A DNA stretch of 7,861 nt from Pseudomonadales bacterium (GTDB lineage: Bacteria; Pseudomonadota; Gammaproteobacteria; Steroidobacterales; Steroidobacteraceae), in assembly GCA_020442965.1 (NCBI GenBank), contig JAGRJB010000445.1:1-7861 (forward strand). Reading direction: 5' to 3'. Below are positions 1 to 6,460 of the stretch, piece after piece. The first letter of the stretch is position 1. Each line of letters opens with the position of its first letter. A model generated the notes under the pieces. That model was not told where the DNA came from. It worked only from the letters and a program-made list of their open reading frames with translations, and ran no database searches. A program made the translations under genes and the position numbers.

Positions 1-891
1 TACTACCTGAATTTCTCGATCATCTGCGCTGCGAGCGCTCTGGTCGTCATGTTGATCGCGACGCTCGGTACGTGGCACATGGCAGCGGCAGCTCCGACCG
101 TGACCGAAGCAAGCGCCCCTCGGACGGCTGCGCTCACCGGTCTCGCACACGACTTTCGCCATACCTTGCGGCCGCGCCCGTTCCGCATGTTGATGTACTG
201 TGTGGCGGCGTTCGCGGTCGCGGCAGGAGTCCAGCGGGCTACGGAAATCTATGTCGCCAGCTACTTCTGGAGACTAACGACACAGAATGTCCTGCTGTTG
301 CCGGTTGCCACACTCGCGGGCGCGCTTGCTGGCACTGTCTTCTGGGCCCAGGTCAGCCATTGGATCCCCAGACGCACCTGTTACGTCATTGGCGTCGCGT
401 CATATGCGCTTTTGGCAATTGCGTTGCCTGTTGCTCACGTGCTGCAGTTGCTGCCGCCGCTGCAGTCTGATGCGTTCATTGCGGTCGTGCTCGCTGGCGC
501 AATGTTGGCAGGGTTGCTCGCCGCGGCGCCGGCAGTGTTTGTCGGGTCGATCATCGCTGACATCATCGATGACGACGAATGCCAGACCGGGCAGCGCCGC
601 GCTGCGAGCTTCTTTGGCACGGCGGCGATCGTTGCCAAGCCAGCACTGGGGCTGGCTACGTTATTGGCCGGCGTGCTGGTCGCCGGCGCGGGCGTCGACG
701 CTGATCAGCATGCTTCCCAGGAGATATCGTCAACGCTCGGCATCGCGGTCGGAGCCACCATTGCGGTGTTCGCGTTTGCGGCCGCGGTGCTGATGTACCG
801 ATACGTGCCGCGTTTTTCTGACGCGACGGCGACGCGCGCGTCTGCGTCGACGTCCCTGGTGCCCGACCGGGAACGCATGAGTCTCCTATAA
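1..891 (+). CDS. GPH/MelB-type MFS sugar:cation symporter, C-terminal part (5' end outside window)
   Basis: An inner-membrane secondary transporter, probably moving a sugar, glycoside or uronide with a cation. The frame is open from base 1, giving 296 visible residues, so the N-terminal part is missing. Several hydrophobic segments are visible, including ones near visible residues 62-80, 98-116, 128-152, 158-186 and 238-262. The best family marker is the loop at visible residues about 185-206: an ADIID stretch with acidic residues, then TGQRR and FFG, matching the conserved (A)D(I/V)xDYDExxTGxRREG loop of MFS_2/GPH carriers. A basic region around residues 50-62 separates two hydrophobic blocks and may be the central loop. 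The C-terminal tail of about 25 residues is polar. Substrate cannot be told from this part. murI starts 10 bases after the TAA stop, so read-through transcription into murI is plausible. Confidence 0.85.
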   Translation, partial: YYLNFSIICAASALVVMLIATLGTWHMAAAAPTVTEASAPRTAALTGLAHDFRHTLRPRPFRMLMYCVAAFAVAAGVQRATEIYVASYFWRLTTQNVLLLPVATLAGALAGTVFWAQVSHWIPRRTCYVIGVASYALLAIALPVAHVLQLLPPLQSDAFIAVVLAGAMLAGLLAAAPAVFVGSIIADIIDDDECQTGQRRAASFFGTAAIVAKPALGLATLLAGVLVAGAGVDADQHASQEISSTLGIAVGATIAVFAFAAAVLMYRYVPRFSDATATRASASTSLVPDRERMSLL

Positions 892-892
892 T
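887..892 (+). promoter_or_regulatory. Candidate -10 box for a leaderless or near-leaderless murI transcript
   Basis: TATAAT is a perfect match to the bacterial -10 consensus and overlaps the TAA stop of the upstream symporter gene. Its last base lies 9 bases before the murI ATG at 902, so initiation at the usual distance would fall at about 899-902. No Shine-Dalgarno is visible in the short gap before the ATG, which fits leaderless initiation. The -35 is poor: CCGACC at 863-868 with an 18-base spacer matches TTGACA only in its GAC core. Seen: hexamer and spacing. Inferred: promoter function. Confidence 0.45.
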
Positions 893-901
893 AACGGCCA
901 A

Positions 902-1741
902 ATGAATGACGGCCCGATAGGCGTAATCGATTCCGGCGTAGGCGGCCTCTCGGTGTGGCGTGAGATTGCCCGCGAACTGCCGCACGAGGACACGGTCTAC
1001 TTCGCCGATCAGGCGCATCTGCCGTACGGCTCGCGTGAGCGAGACCAGATCCGGCGATTTGTTACAGCGATCACGCACTTCTTGCTGCAGCGGCGCTGCA
1101 AAGCGGTGGTGCTTGCCTGCAACACGGCATCGGCGGCCGCGCTCAAGCATTTGCGGGAAACGTTTCCGCTGCTGCCCACCATCGGCATGGAGCCGGCGGT
1201 CAAGCCTGCGGCGGCCATCACCAAAACAGGCGTTGTTGGCATCATGGCAACGCCGGCCACCTTTCAGGGCGCGCTATTCGCGGCGACCGCTGGGCGCCAT
1301 GCCCGTGGCGTACGGCTCATCAATCAGGTGTGTGAGGGACTGGCGGATCACATCGAGGGCGGCGATCTGACCGGTGCAGCTACGGAAGCGATGCTGCGAG
1401 GTTTTCTGGAGCCCATCATGGCAGCTCGTGCCGATACCATCGTGCTCGGCTGCACGCACTATCCGTTTGTCACCGAGACCATACGCCGCATCGTCGGACC
1501 GGACGTTACCGTGATCGATCCAGCGCCCGCAGTGGCACGGCACACACGCCAAGTACTGGCCGGACAGGCATTGCTAACAACACAGATTCGGCCAGGACGC
1601 CATCAGTTCTTCAGTACGGCCACGTGCCGGCGCTTTGCGACCGCGGCCATGCAACTTGCACAAGTCCGTGCGGATACGACCTACGTGACGTGGCTGGGTG
1701 ATTCGGTCGAGGTCTGGCAAGCGCCTCAGTCCTCGGAGTGA
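902..1741 (+). CDS. murI: Glutamate racemase
   Basis: Cytoplasmic, cofactor-independent enzyme that interconverts L- and D-glutamate by two-cysteine acid/base catalysis, supplying D-Glu for UDP-MurNAc-peptide synthesis by MurD. The 279-residue length is normal. The N-terminal IGVIDSGVGGLSV holds the Asp10-Ser11 pair, FADQAHLPYG (35-43) is the family's FxD..xxPYG motif, and the catalytic cysteines are Cys73 in ACNTAS and Cys184 in GCTHYP with His186. Glu152 falls in IEGGDLTG, the usual conserved glutamate position. One small oddity is Cys144-Glu145, where many homologues have Cys-Pro. The ATG at 902 places IGVIDSG at the expected distance from the N-terminus, although no Shine-Dalgarno precedes it. 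The last 16 bases overlap the 3' end of the convergent lipoprotein gene. Confidence 0.97.
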   Translation: MNDGPIGVIDSGVGGLSVWREIARELPHEDTVYFADQAHLPYGSRERDQIRRFVTAITHFLLQRRCKAVVLACNTASAAALKHLRETFPLLPTIGMEPAVKPAAAITKTGVVGIMATPATFQGALFAATAGRHARGVRLINQVCEGLADHIEGGDLTGAATEAMLRGFLEPIMAARADTIVLGCTHYPFVTETIRRIVGPDVTVIDPAPAVARHTRQVLAGQALLTTQIRPGRHQFFSTATCRRFATAAMQLAQVRADTTYVTWLGDSVEVWQAPQSSE

Positions 1742-2502
1742 TTGAGCTCGCGCCCGCGGAACCACACATTGTCGCGAGTCGCATCGGTGTAGAAGAAGGC
1801 GTGCTGTATCTTGCCGTTGTTATAGTGCAGCGTGATCGACCAACCGTCGATCGTGTAGTGACCCGTGAGGTCCGCGTCTGTCACACCGGTCGAACTCGAC
1901 GCACCGCCGCCCACGTTCGCGCCGCCGACGCTCGTTGCGGATCCTTTGTCGTCACGCACGCCGACACCGGTAACACCTCCGACGCTCGCGCCAACCCCAC
2001 CGCTCGAAGATTGTCGGAACGTACCATCCGCCGAGAACTCCACTGACCAGTTTTGCCACGATGCGCTGCCAATGCCCCAGGACTGGTTCGCCGACGCTTC
2101 GTAACGTCGGTTGAGCTTCTCGCCGCTGCGACCGGGTTCTCGCAGCAGCGGGTGTACCGGTGCGCTGAAGGGTCGGCCGTCGAAGGACACCTCCAGCTTG
2201 TCACCTGCACGGCGCCATCGGCCCCAGTCGGCGGGGTGGGCGGCGCGATCTGCCGCGAGGTCGAACTGCTCGGGTGCGATCGTGGGGACGCCGCGGCGCG
2301 CAGTCCCGTCCGTCAAGAGCAGGAAGTTCTTTTCCACCAGTTTCAGTCCTGTGCTTTGGTAGACCTCCTGCCACGAGTAGAGGACATGGGCGATCGACGC
2401 AGGGTCGAGTCCGGCTGCTTGCGCACCGGGCGCAGCGGCGCTGCCGCACGCGGGGAGCATGGCTAACAGTAATCCGAGTGCAAACGTAGCTGGACGGGAC
2501 AC
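1726..2502 (-). CDS. Putative lipoprotein with glycine-rich insert, function unknown
   Basis: A 258-residue protein, probably an envelope lipoprotein. The N-terminus has a hydrophobic leader ending in LAMLPAC, a plausible lipobox with Cys19. I chose the GTG at 2502 because GAGGAGAT lies 10 bases upstream; a TTG at 2529 in the same frame has no ribosome site and would place the SD inside the gene. The body has WSVEFSADGTF at about 152-162, a Gly/Ser-rich low-complexity stretch at about 165-206, then GHYTIDGWSITLHYNNGK (214-231) and VWFRGREL (246-253). The last two look like alternating beta strands of a small barrel or sandwich, with the glycine stretch as a long loop. I do not recognise the family. 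The gene is divergent from the CpeT-like pair, with about 150 bases between starts, and convergent with murI. Confidence 0.75.
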   Translation of the reverse strand: MSRPATFALGLLLAMLPACGSAAAPGAQAAGLDPASIAHVLYSWQEVYQSTGLKLVEKNFLLLTDGTARRGVPTIAPEQFDLAADRAAHPADWGRWRRAGDKLEVSFDGRPFSAPVHPLLREPGRSGEKLNRRYEASANQSWGIGSASWQNWSVEFSADGTFRQSSSGGVGASVGGVTGVGVRDDKGSATSVGGANVGGGASSSTGVTDADLTGHYTIDGWSITLHYNNGKIQHAFFYTDATRDNVWFRGRELNHSED

Positions 2503-2511
2503 GGCTGAAAA

Positions 2512-2517
2512 TCTCCT
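2512..2517 (-). promoter_or_regulatory. Shine-Dalgarno that decides the lipoprotein start (GTG at 2502)
   Basis: On the minus strand AGGAGA, within GAGGAGAT, sits 9-10 bases before GTG. It supports the GTG start over the TTG 27 bases further upstream, which has no purine-rich site. Confidence 0.6.
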
Positions 2518-2614
2518 CACAGTGAGCAATCTGGCAGGCTGTTAAAATGGCCCTGATGAGAGCCGATCGCAAACATCAAATCATCCTCTATCTGGCGCTG
2601 CCGCGAATTATCGG

Positions 2615-2643
2615 TTGAGTCGCGCCCGCATAGGCGCTTTACT
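2615..2643 (+). promoter_or_regulatory. Candidate promoter for the CpeT-like gene pair
   Basis: TTGAGT at 2615-2620 and TTTACT at 2638-2643 are separated by 17 bases, each matching 4 of 6 consensus positions. Initiation would fall at about 2650, next to the ATG at 2652, implying a very short or absent leader. The element lies in the divergent gap (2503-2651) between the lipoprotein gene and this pair, where promoters for both are expected. The match is weak and could be chance. Confidence 0.25.
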
Positions 2644-2651
2644 TGGCATCT

Positions 2652-3626
2652 ATGCATCGACAAATCACTACCGTTCTCCTGCTGGCTCTCACGCTGGCCG
2701 CGCCCTTGGCCGGGGCTACGAATTCGCCCATCGAACTCAAGACCGCGCTCGCCGACATTATGCGGGAGCTGCCGGGCGACTACGACAATGCGGGCCAGGT
2801 CTATTTCGAGTCCGAGACGAAGGCAACATCCGGACCGCCGCACGATCGCGTGCACCTGACCATCACGCGGGTTGAGGCCCCCGCCATTGGCGAACACGTG
2901 CTGGCTTCGACGCTGCGTCATGGCGGCAAGGACGGTCCGATCGTGGACAGCGAGTCCGCGCTCTGGACGCTGCAAGTCGATCCTGTGACCAAAGCGGTGC
3001 GCATGACGCCGTTTCGGTCGCTCAAGCCGATCGATTCGGCACCGGCTCTGACACCGGCCGACCTGGGGCCTGCCGCGGGTCTGTGCGCGGTGCTCTGGCG
3101 CAAGTATGGCGATGCGCTGCGCGGCGCTGTAGATGCCGCGTCCTGTGCGGGCTCGCCGCCACGCGAATACGTCCTCAGCGCCGAACAGCTCTGGGTCAAC
3201 CATCTGCCCGCTGATCCCAGGCGCACCGAGGTCGGGAAGCCGGCCGGTGACTCGCATTTCCGGCTCGGCAAATCGCGCGACTTCGAGTGCCTGTTTAGCT
3301 ACCAACCACCGAGTGCTGAGGCGCAGATCAGCAACGGCCAGCACATGAGAGATCGCGGCGATACTCTGATCTGGGAAACCGCGCCGCCGAATCAACACAA
3401 GTTTGAATACGAACTGCTGCGCGGCATGTGGCCGTCAAACTCGGGTCGCAACTACACCGACCTGCTGCGTATCACCATGTACGAACTGGACCCCGCCAAA
3501 CCGGGTGAGCGCAAACTGCTGGGCGTCGGCTGGGCGAGTGCGGCGAGCGATCGCGCCTCGTTCGGCGACGGCACCTACGGTGGTCGCTGCAAATTGTTCG
3601 ACCCTAACATGCCACCGCCGAAATAA
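2652..3626 (+). CDS. Exported CpcT/CpeT-like protein, copy 1
   Basis: A 324-residue protein with a Sec-type signal peptide (residues 1 to about 22: basic start, TTVLLLALTLAAPLAGA). The mature N-terminal part resembles the CpcT/CpeT (DUF1001) chromophore-lyase fold family: LPGDYDNAGQ (40-49) matches the family's opening (L)xGxxDNxxQ, and GLCAVLWRKYGDALRG followed by Cys165 matches the GC...G.F.G....C block. LSAEQLWV (175-182) and FRLGKSRDFEC (203-213) follow. Residues beyond about 220 form a C-terminal extension with RGMWPSNSGRNYTDLLR at 257-273. Cys145, Cys165, Cys213 and Cys313 are shared with copy 2 and could form disulphides in the periplasm. The ATG at 2652 is preferred. A TTG at 2643, preceded by a weak AGG, would add three residues. 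Family assignment comes from motif memory; a bilin lyase role is not implied in this context. Confidence 0.7.
   Translation: MHRQITTVLLLALTLAAPLAGATNSPIELKTALADIMRELPGDYDNAGQVYFESETKATSGPPHDRVHLTITRVEAPAIGEHVLASTLRHGGKDGPIVDSESALWTLQVDPVTKAVRMTPFRSLKPIDSAPALTPADLGPAAGLCAVLWRKYGDALRGAVDAASCAGSPPREYVLSAEQLWVNHLPADPRRTEVGKPAGDSHFRLGKSRDFECLFSYQPPSAEAQISNGQHMRDRGDTLIWETAPPNQHKFEYELLRGMWPSNSGRNYTDLLRITMYELDPAKPGERKLLGVGWASAASDRASFGDGTYGGRCKLFDPNMPPPK
3423..3469 (+). repeat. Near-identical DNA segment, first copy (pairs with 4471-4517)
   Basis: The first 20 bases (3423-3442) are identical to 4471-4490, and over 47 bases I count three differences, all at third codon positions. It encodes the shared GMWPSNSGRNYTDLLR motif of the tandem genes. 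It is a sign of gene duplication with strong constraint, or of local gene conversion. Confidence 0.85.
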
Positions 3627-3627
3627 T

Positions 3628-4662
3628 ATGATGCAACGACCATCCAGCCTGCCAGCAATGTTGTTAGCCATCTGCGCGATGAGCTCTCCCGCAATCGTCG
3701 GTGCCGCTTCGATCGAGGTTAAAACGGCGCTGCAACAGTTGATGGACATGCTCCCGGGCGAGTATGACAGCGAACCGCAGCGCTTCTTCGAAGCGGAATA
3801 CAAGACCCCTGTGAATGAGCAGCATGCACGGATGTACCGGGCGTTCACGTTGATCGATGCACCTGAGATTGGCCCGCATGTGCTCGTCGGCGTCGGCTAC
3901 GAGGGTGATAAGTACGGTACCTTCAAGGACAGCGAGTTCCTCGTCTGGACGCTCGCGACGGACGATGCAACGCGCGCAGTTCGCATGACGCCGTGGCAAT
4001 TCAAGCGGCCCGCGGATTTTGCGGCGTTCGCCACGGACGCGAGCAAGCTCAAAGGGCTGCCGAAGGCCGCGGTGATGCCGGCCACGGGCGCACGCGGTTG
4101 TGCGATGCTCTGGCAGCCGCTCAACGGTCAGCTTCGCGGACGCAGCGAAACGGGTGCTTGTCGCGAGGCCGCCGCCGGCGGCAAGCCCGCGCAGACATTC
4201 GATCGGGAATGGCTGCTGAACGCGGACGAGCTCTGGATCAATTTCGCGGGCCGCGACGCCAAGGGCAATCTCCTGACAGGGCGTGTCGATCAGACACCCT
4301 GGCGCTTCGGCAAAGCACGTCCGTTCGAGTGCTTTTACACCTATCGGTCCGGCGCGGGCGCCAAGCCGCAGTCCGTCAACGGCTTTCGGATGCATGATCG
4401 CGGCGATCTGTATCGCTTCGAGCTCAAGGATGGCGAACAAACCACGCCTGCCTTTATCGAGCTGATACGTGGCATGTGGCCGTCAAACTCCGGTCGTAAC
4501 TACACCGATCTGCTGCGCATGCGGGTATATGCGGGACGACCCGAGGACGACCCGAAGTCTCTCAAGTTGATCGGTAATTCCATCGGGAGTGCCGCCACGG
4601 ACCGGGTTGGCTTTTCGAGCCAGACGCTGAGCGCGCGCTGCAAGCTGGTTCCTGCCAAATAG
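3628..4662 (+). CDS. Exported CpcT/CpeT-like protein, copy 2
   Basis: A 344-residue tandem paralogue of the preceding gene, starting one base after its TAA stop (TAATATGATG); ATG at 3628 or 3631 is possible. No Shine-Dalgarno is visible, so translational coupling to copy 1 is likely. The signal peptide runs to about residue 26, with likely cleavage near IVGA-A. Shared blocks in order are VKTALQQLMDMLPGEYDS (31-48), WTLATDDATRAVRMTP (107-122), GCAMLWQPLNGQLRG to Cys178 (157-178), LNADELWINF (197-206), WRFGKARPFEC (225-235), RGMWPSNSGRNYTDLLR (281-297) and ARCKL (336-340). Cys158, Cys178, Cys235 and Cys338 align with the four cysteines of copy 1, with the same 20-residue step between the first two. 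The family call rests on the same CpeT-like pattern, which is clearer here. The biochemical role is unknown. Confidence 0.75.
   Translation: MMQRPSSLPAMLLAICAMSSPAIVGAASIEVKTALQQLMDMLPGEYDSEPQRFFEAEYKTPVNEQHARMYRAFTLIDAPEIGPHVLVGVGYEGDKYGTFKDSEFLVWTLATDDATRAVRMTPWQFKRPADFAAFATDASKLKGLPKAAVMPATGARGCAMLWQPLNGQLRGRSETGACREAAAGGKPAQTFDREWLLNADELWINFAGRDAKGNLLTGRVDQTPWRFGKARPFECFYTYRSGAGAKPQSVNGFRMHDRGDLYRFELKDGEQTTPAFIELIRGMWPSNSGRNYTDLLRMRVYAGRPEDDPKSLKLIGNSIGSAATDRVGFSSQTLSARCKLVPAK
4471..4517 (+). repeat. Near-identical DNA segment, second copy (pairs with 3423-3469)
   Basis: Counterpart of the segment in copy 1. The surrounding coding sequence is much more diverged, so the conservation is concentrated here. 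Confidence 0.85.
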
Positions 4663-4667
4663 CGGGC

Positions 4668-4683
4668 ACGAAAGATCTTTCGT
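4668..4683. repeat. Perfect 16-bp palindrome after the CpeT-like pair
   Basis: ACGAAAGATCTTTCGT reads the same on both strands and begins 5 bases after the TAG stop of copy 2. As RNA it could fold into a 6-bp stem with a GATC loop, but no U-run follows, so it is a poor intrinsic terminator. It could instead be a dyad operator site. The palindrome is directly visible; any function is inference. Confidence 0.8.
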
Positions 4684-4697
4684 TCGGGATGTCCTGA

Positions 4698-4892
4698 CGT
4701 GCTACGCGGTCGCGCCGATCGGTAACAACTCAGGCGTGTTCTACACCGGCAACGCTCCCGACGAAAGCTTCCGCTGCGAAGCTGGCGGGCCGCGATGTCC
4801 ACTCTGTCGCCGGTGACCTGCCGGCACTTCGCGATGCAGTAATAGCCGCAATAGACTTCCGCGCGGTGCATCCGTTAGATTGGCGCGAGTGA
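4698..4892 (+). pseudogene. Possible gene remnant in the gap before osmC-like gene
   Basis: The 252-base gap 4663-4914 has no start-initiated gene. In one frame (4698-4892, about 64 codons, no ATG, GTG or TTG near its beginning) the last part reads AGDLPALRDAVIAAIDFRAV then HPLDWRE and a stop, which looks like an amphipathic protein C-terminus. In another frame upstream, 4688-4750 reads DVLTCYAVAPIGNNSGVFYT and so on until a stop near 4811. This may be a frameshifted, decayed gene end, or chance open frames in GC-rich DNA. I do not recognise a family. A weak promoter for the next gene may also lie here. Confidence 0.22.
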
Positions 4893-4914
4893 ACCCATCG
4901 CAAGGATCGTCGAC

Positions 4915-5349
4915 ATGCATCCCTTTCCGCATCAGTACCGCGTCTCGATTGCCGGCGCGCCGACCGGCAATGTCACACTCAGCTCCCCCGGCCTAACGAG
5001 TCTGGCCAGTGCGCCGCCCGCAGAGTTCGGCGGTCCCGGGGATCAATGGTCACCGGAGACGCTGCTGACAGCGGCGCTGGCCGATTGCTTCGTTCTCTCG
5101 TTTCGCGCCGTCGCTGCCGCCTCGAAGTTCGAATGGCGACAACTCGAATGCGATGTCGAGGGTACGCTCGATCGTATCGAGAGGGTCAGTCTGTTCACCC
5201 GTTTCGTCATCAAGGCGAAGCTCACCGTGCCGGGCGGCGCTGATACCGAGCGCGGCAAGAAGTTGCTCGAAAAGGCGGAGCAGGTCTGCCTGATCTCCGC
5301 ATCGCTCAAGGCGGAGCGGCATCTGCAGGCAGAGGTCGTTACCGGTTAG
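4915..5349 (+). CDS. OsmC/Ohr-family peroxiredoxin-like protein
   Basis: A 144-residue cytoplasmic protein of the OsmC/Ohr superfamily, whose members reduce organic hydroperoxides with a pair of cysteines, usually as tight dimers. The two cysteines are present in family context: Cys58 in LTAALADCFVLSF after the SPETLL segment (Glu48), and Cys125 in AEQVCLISASL. The segment between them has the expected VEGTLDRIE and FVIKAKLTV strands. The ATG at 4915 has a good AAGGAT seven bases upstream. It looks closer to general OsmC-like proteins than to classic Ohr, and its substrate cannot be told. It stands alone on the plus strand and converges with the DUF1838 gene. Confidence 0.9.
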   Translation: MHPFPHQYRVSIAGAPTGNVTLSSPGLTSLASAPPAEFGGPGDQWSPETLLTAALADCFVLSFRAVAAASKFEWRQLECDVEGTLDRIERVSLFTRFVIKAKLTVPGGADTERGKKLLEKAEQVCLISASLKAERHLQAEVVTG

Positions 5350-5368
5350 GTTGGTGCCGGCGGAATTG

Positions 5369-5392
5369 GCGCGCGACCCAACAATCGCTCGC
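5369..5392. terminator. Hairpin in the convergent gap, weak bidirectional terminator candidate
   Basis: GCGCGCGA (5369-5376) and TCGCTCGC (5385-5392) pair at 7 of 8 positions around an 8-base loop. It sits between the stop of the osmC-like gene and the stop of the DUF1838 gene, where transcripts from both sides must end. There is no T-run on either side, so it is not a standard intrinsic terminator. Confidence 0.3.
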
Positions 5393-5421
5393 CGAACCCC
5401 GCTGCGTCACGACTTATCGTT

Positions 5422-6399
5422 CTATTGTTTGGCCGGCGCCGGCTTCTCATCGCGCGCGTATACCTCGAGGCTCGACAGGTTTGGTTTGGCCCACGATTCC
5501 TTCGGCGGCGCCTCGAGCATCTCCGGATGGTGCTTGCGCATATGCGCGAGGATCTTCGGCTTGAAGCCGTCGACGCTGTCGTACGAATGCATGGTCGAGT
5601 GATAGAGGATGTGTCCCGGCGCCTGACCCATCAGCATCCACGGCAGCCACGGGGTCACGCGCACCCAGGTGCCGCTGTGATCCAGAGTGGTTAGCTTGGC
5701 GTTTTGCATGTCCGCCAGGGGCAGGCAGTACGTAAAGTACTCGCTGACACGATTCATCGGGCCGCTGCTCTCACGGGGCCACTTGTCCGGCTTGAGGGCC
5801 GCAGGATAATAGAGATGGATGTGCCGCTCCATCGAGAGCAGGCCGCCACCGACCTCGCGCCACGGCAAGACCAATGGGGTGCGAGGCTTGCTGGTATCTA
5901 TTTTGTTGAGGCCGCCGTAGCTCGGTGGACGTGGTACGAAGTCCTCGATGTACTCGTTCCACGGATCGTTCACAACGTCAACGACCCGTACTTTCTCGTT
6001 AGTGTACGGATTGTCGTACTCGGTCAGTACGTCGCCTGTCTTGAGATCGGTGTACAGCACGGTCTCGCGATGCAAGACCCGGTAGCTGTCATCGGGCTGC
6101 TTCCACAATCGTCCGGCCGACACAACCTCAAAGCCGAACAGATCGCGCAAGGGTCCGCCTTCGCGCACCGCTGTCACGACACCCTTTGCGCCGCCGTATT
6201 TCGTCTTGCTCTAATCGAGATCGCCGGCCAGGCGGGCGAGGGCAAGCTTATTGCCGGGTCCGGTTGTTAGATCGACGTATGGACCCTTCAGTCCAACCGT
6301 TCCGGCGCCTTTCGCTGGCGTCGCGGCTGCGAAGGCTTCGGCGCCTGCGCTGAGGCCCAGTGCCATCGTTCCAGTCAGCAGAAAATTTCGACGTTCCAT
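5422..6399 (-). pseudogene. DUF1838 family exported protein, interrupted by in-frame TAG at codon 63
   Basis: The gene would encode about 325 residues, normal for DUF1838, whose function is unknown. ATG at 6399 (weak GGGCGG site upstream) begins MERRNFLLTG, a Tat-like twin-arginine leader with an Ala-rich end near residue 26. The family's N-terminal GNKLALARLAGDLD follows, then TAG (6211-6213), and the same frame continues at once with SKTKYGGAKGVVTAVREGG. Downstream, family blocks are intact: LRDLFGFE, YRVLHRETVLYTDLKTGDVL, YDNPYTNEKVRVVDVVNDP, WVRVTPWLPWMLMGQAPGH and HPEML near the end. No other stop or shift is seen, so this is a recent nonsense mutation, a sequence error or read-through. 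Re-initiation at GTG 6177 would give a 251-residue form without signal peptide. It may be the last gene of the TetR-led operon, 61 bases after DUF1428. Confidence 0.85.
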
Positions 6400-6460
6400 G
6401 ATTGCCGCCCGTTCAGTTCTGTTGGTCGAAGTACAAGTTGACGTGAATATCGCGTTGCGG

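Noticed and set aside
2643..2651. TTG start three codons upstream for CpeT-like copy 1
   Set aside because: The ATG at 2652 gives a normal signal peptide with a basic start. The TTG has only a weak AGG upstream, so it remains possible but less likely.
2517..3398. Long minus-strand open frame opposite CpeT-like copy 1
   Set aside because: It has no recognisable motif, is Arg-rich as expected for antisense of GC-rich codons, and the plus strand has a signal peptide, paralogue conservation and third-position substitutions.
3664..4440. Minus-strand open frame of 258 codons opposite CpeT-like copy 2
   Set aside because: Same reasons as the previous case; the DNA differences between the copies fall at third positions of the plus frame.
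5432..5443. 12-bp palindrome GCCGGCGCCGGC near the DUF1838 end
   Set aside because: It encodes the Pro-Ala repeat in the tail of that gene and is expected in GC-rich DNA; no T-run follows on the minus strand.
6211..6213. TAG as a pyrrolysine or recoded amber codon
   Set aside because: TAG ends five other frames here, including the end of this same gene, and no recoding signal is visible, so I treat it as a lesion until reads or peptides say otherwise.
5704..6270. Plus-strand open frame across the DUF1838 TAG
   Set aside because: It is a shadow. DUF1838 family blocks are clear on the minus strand, and the plus product has no family features.
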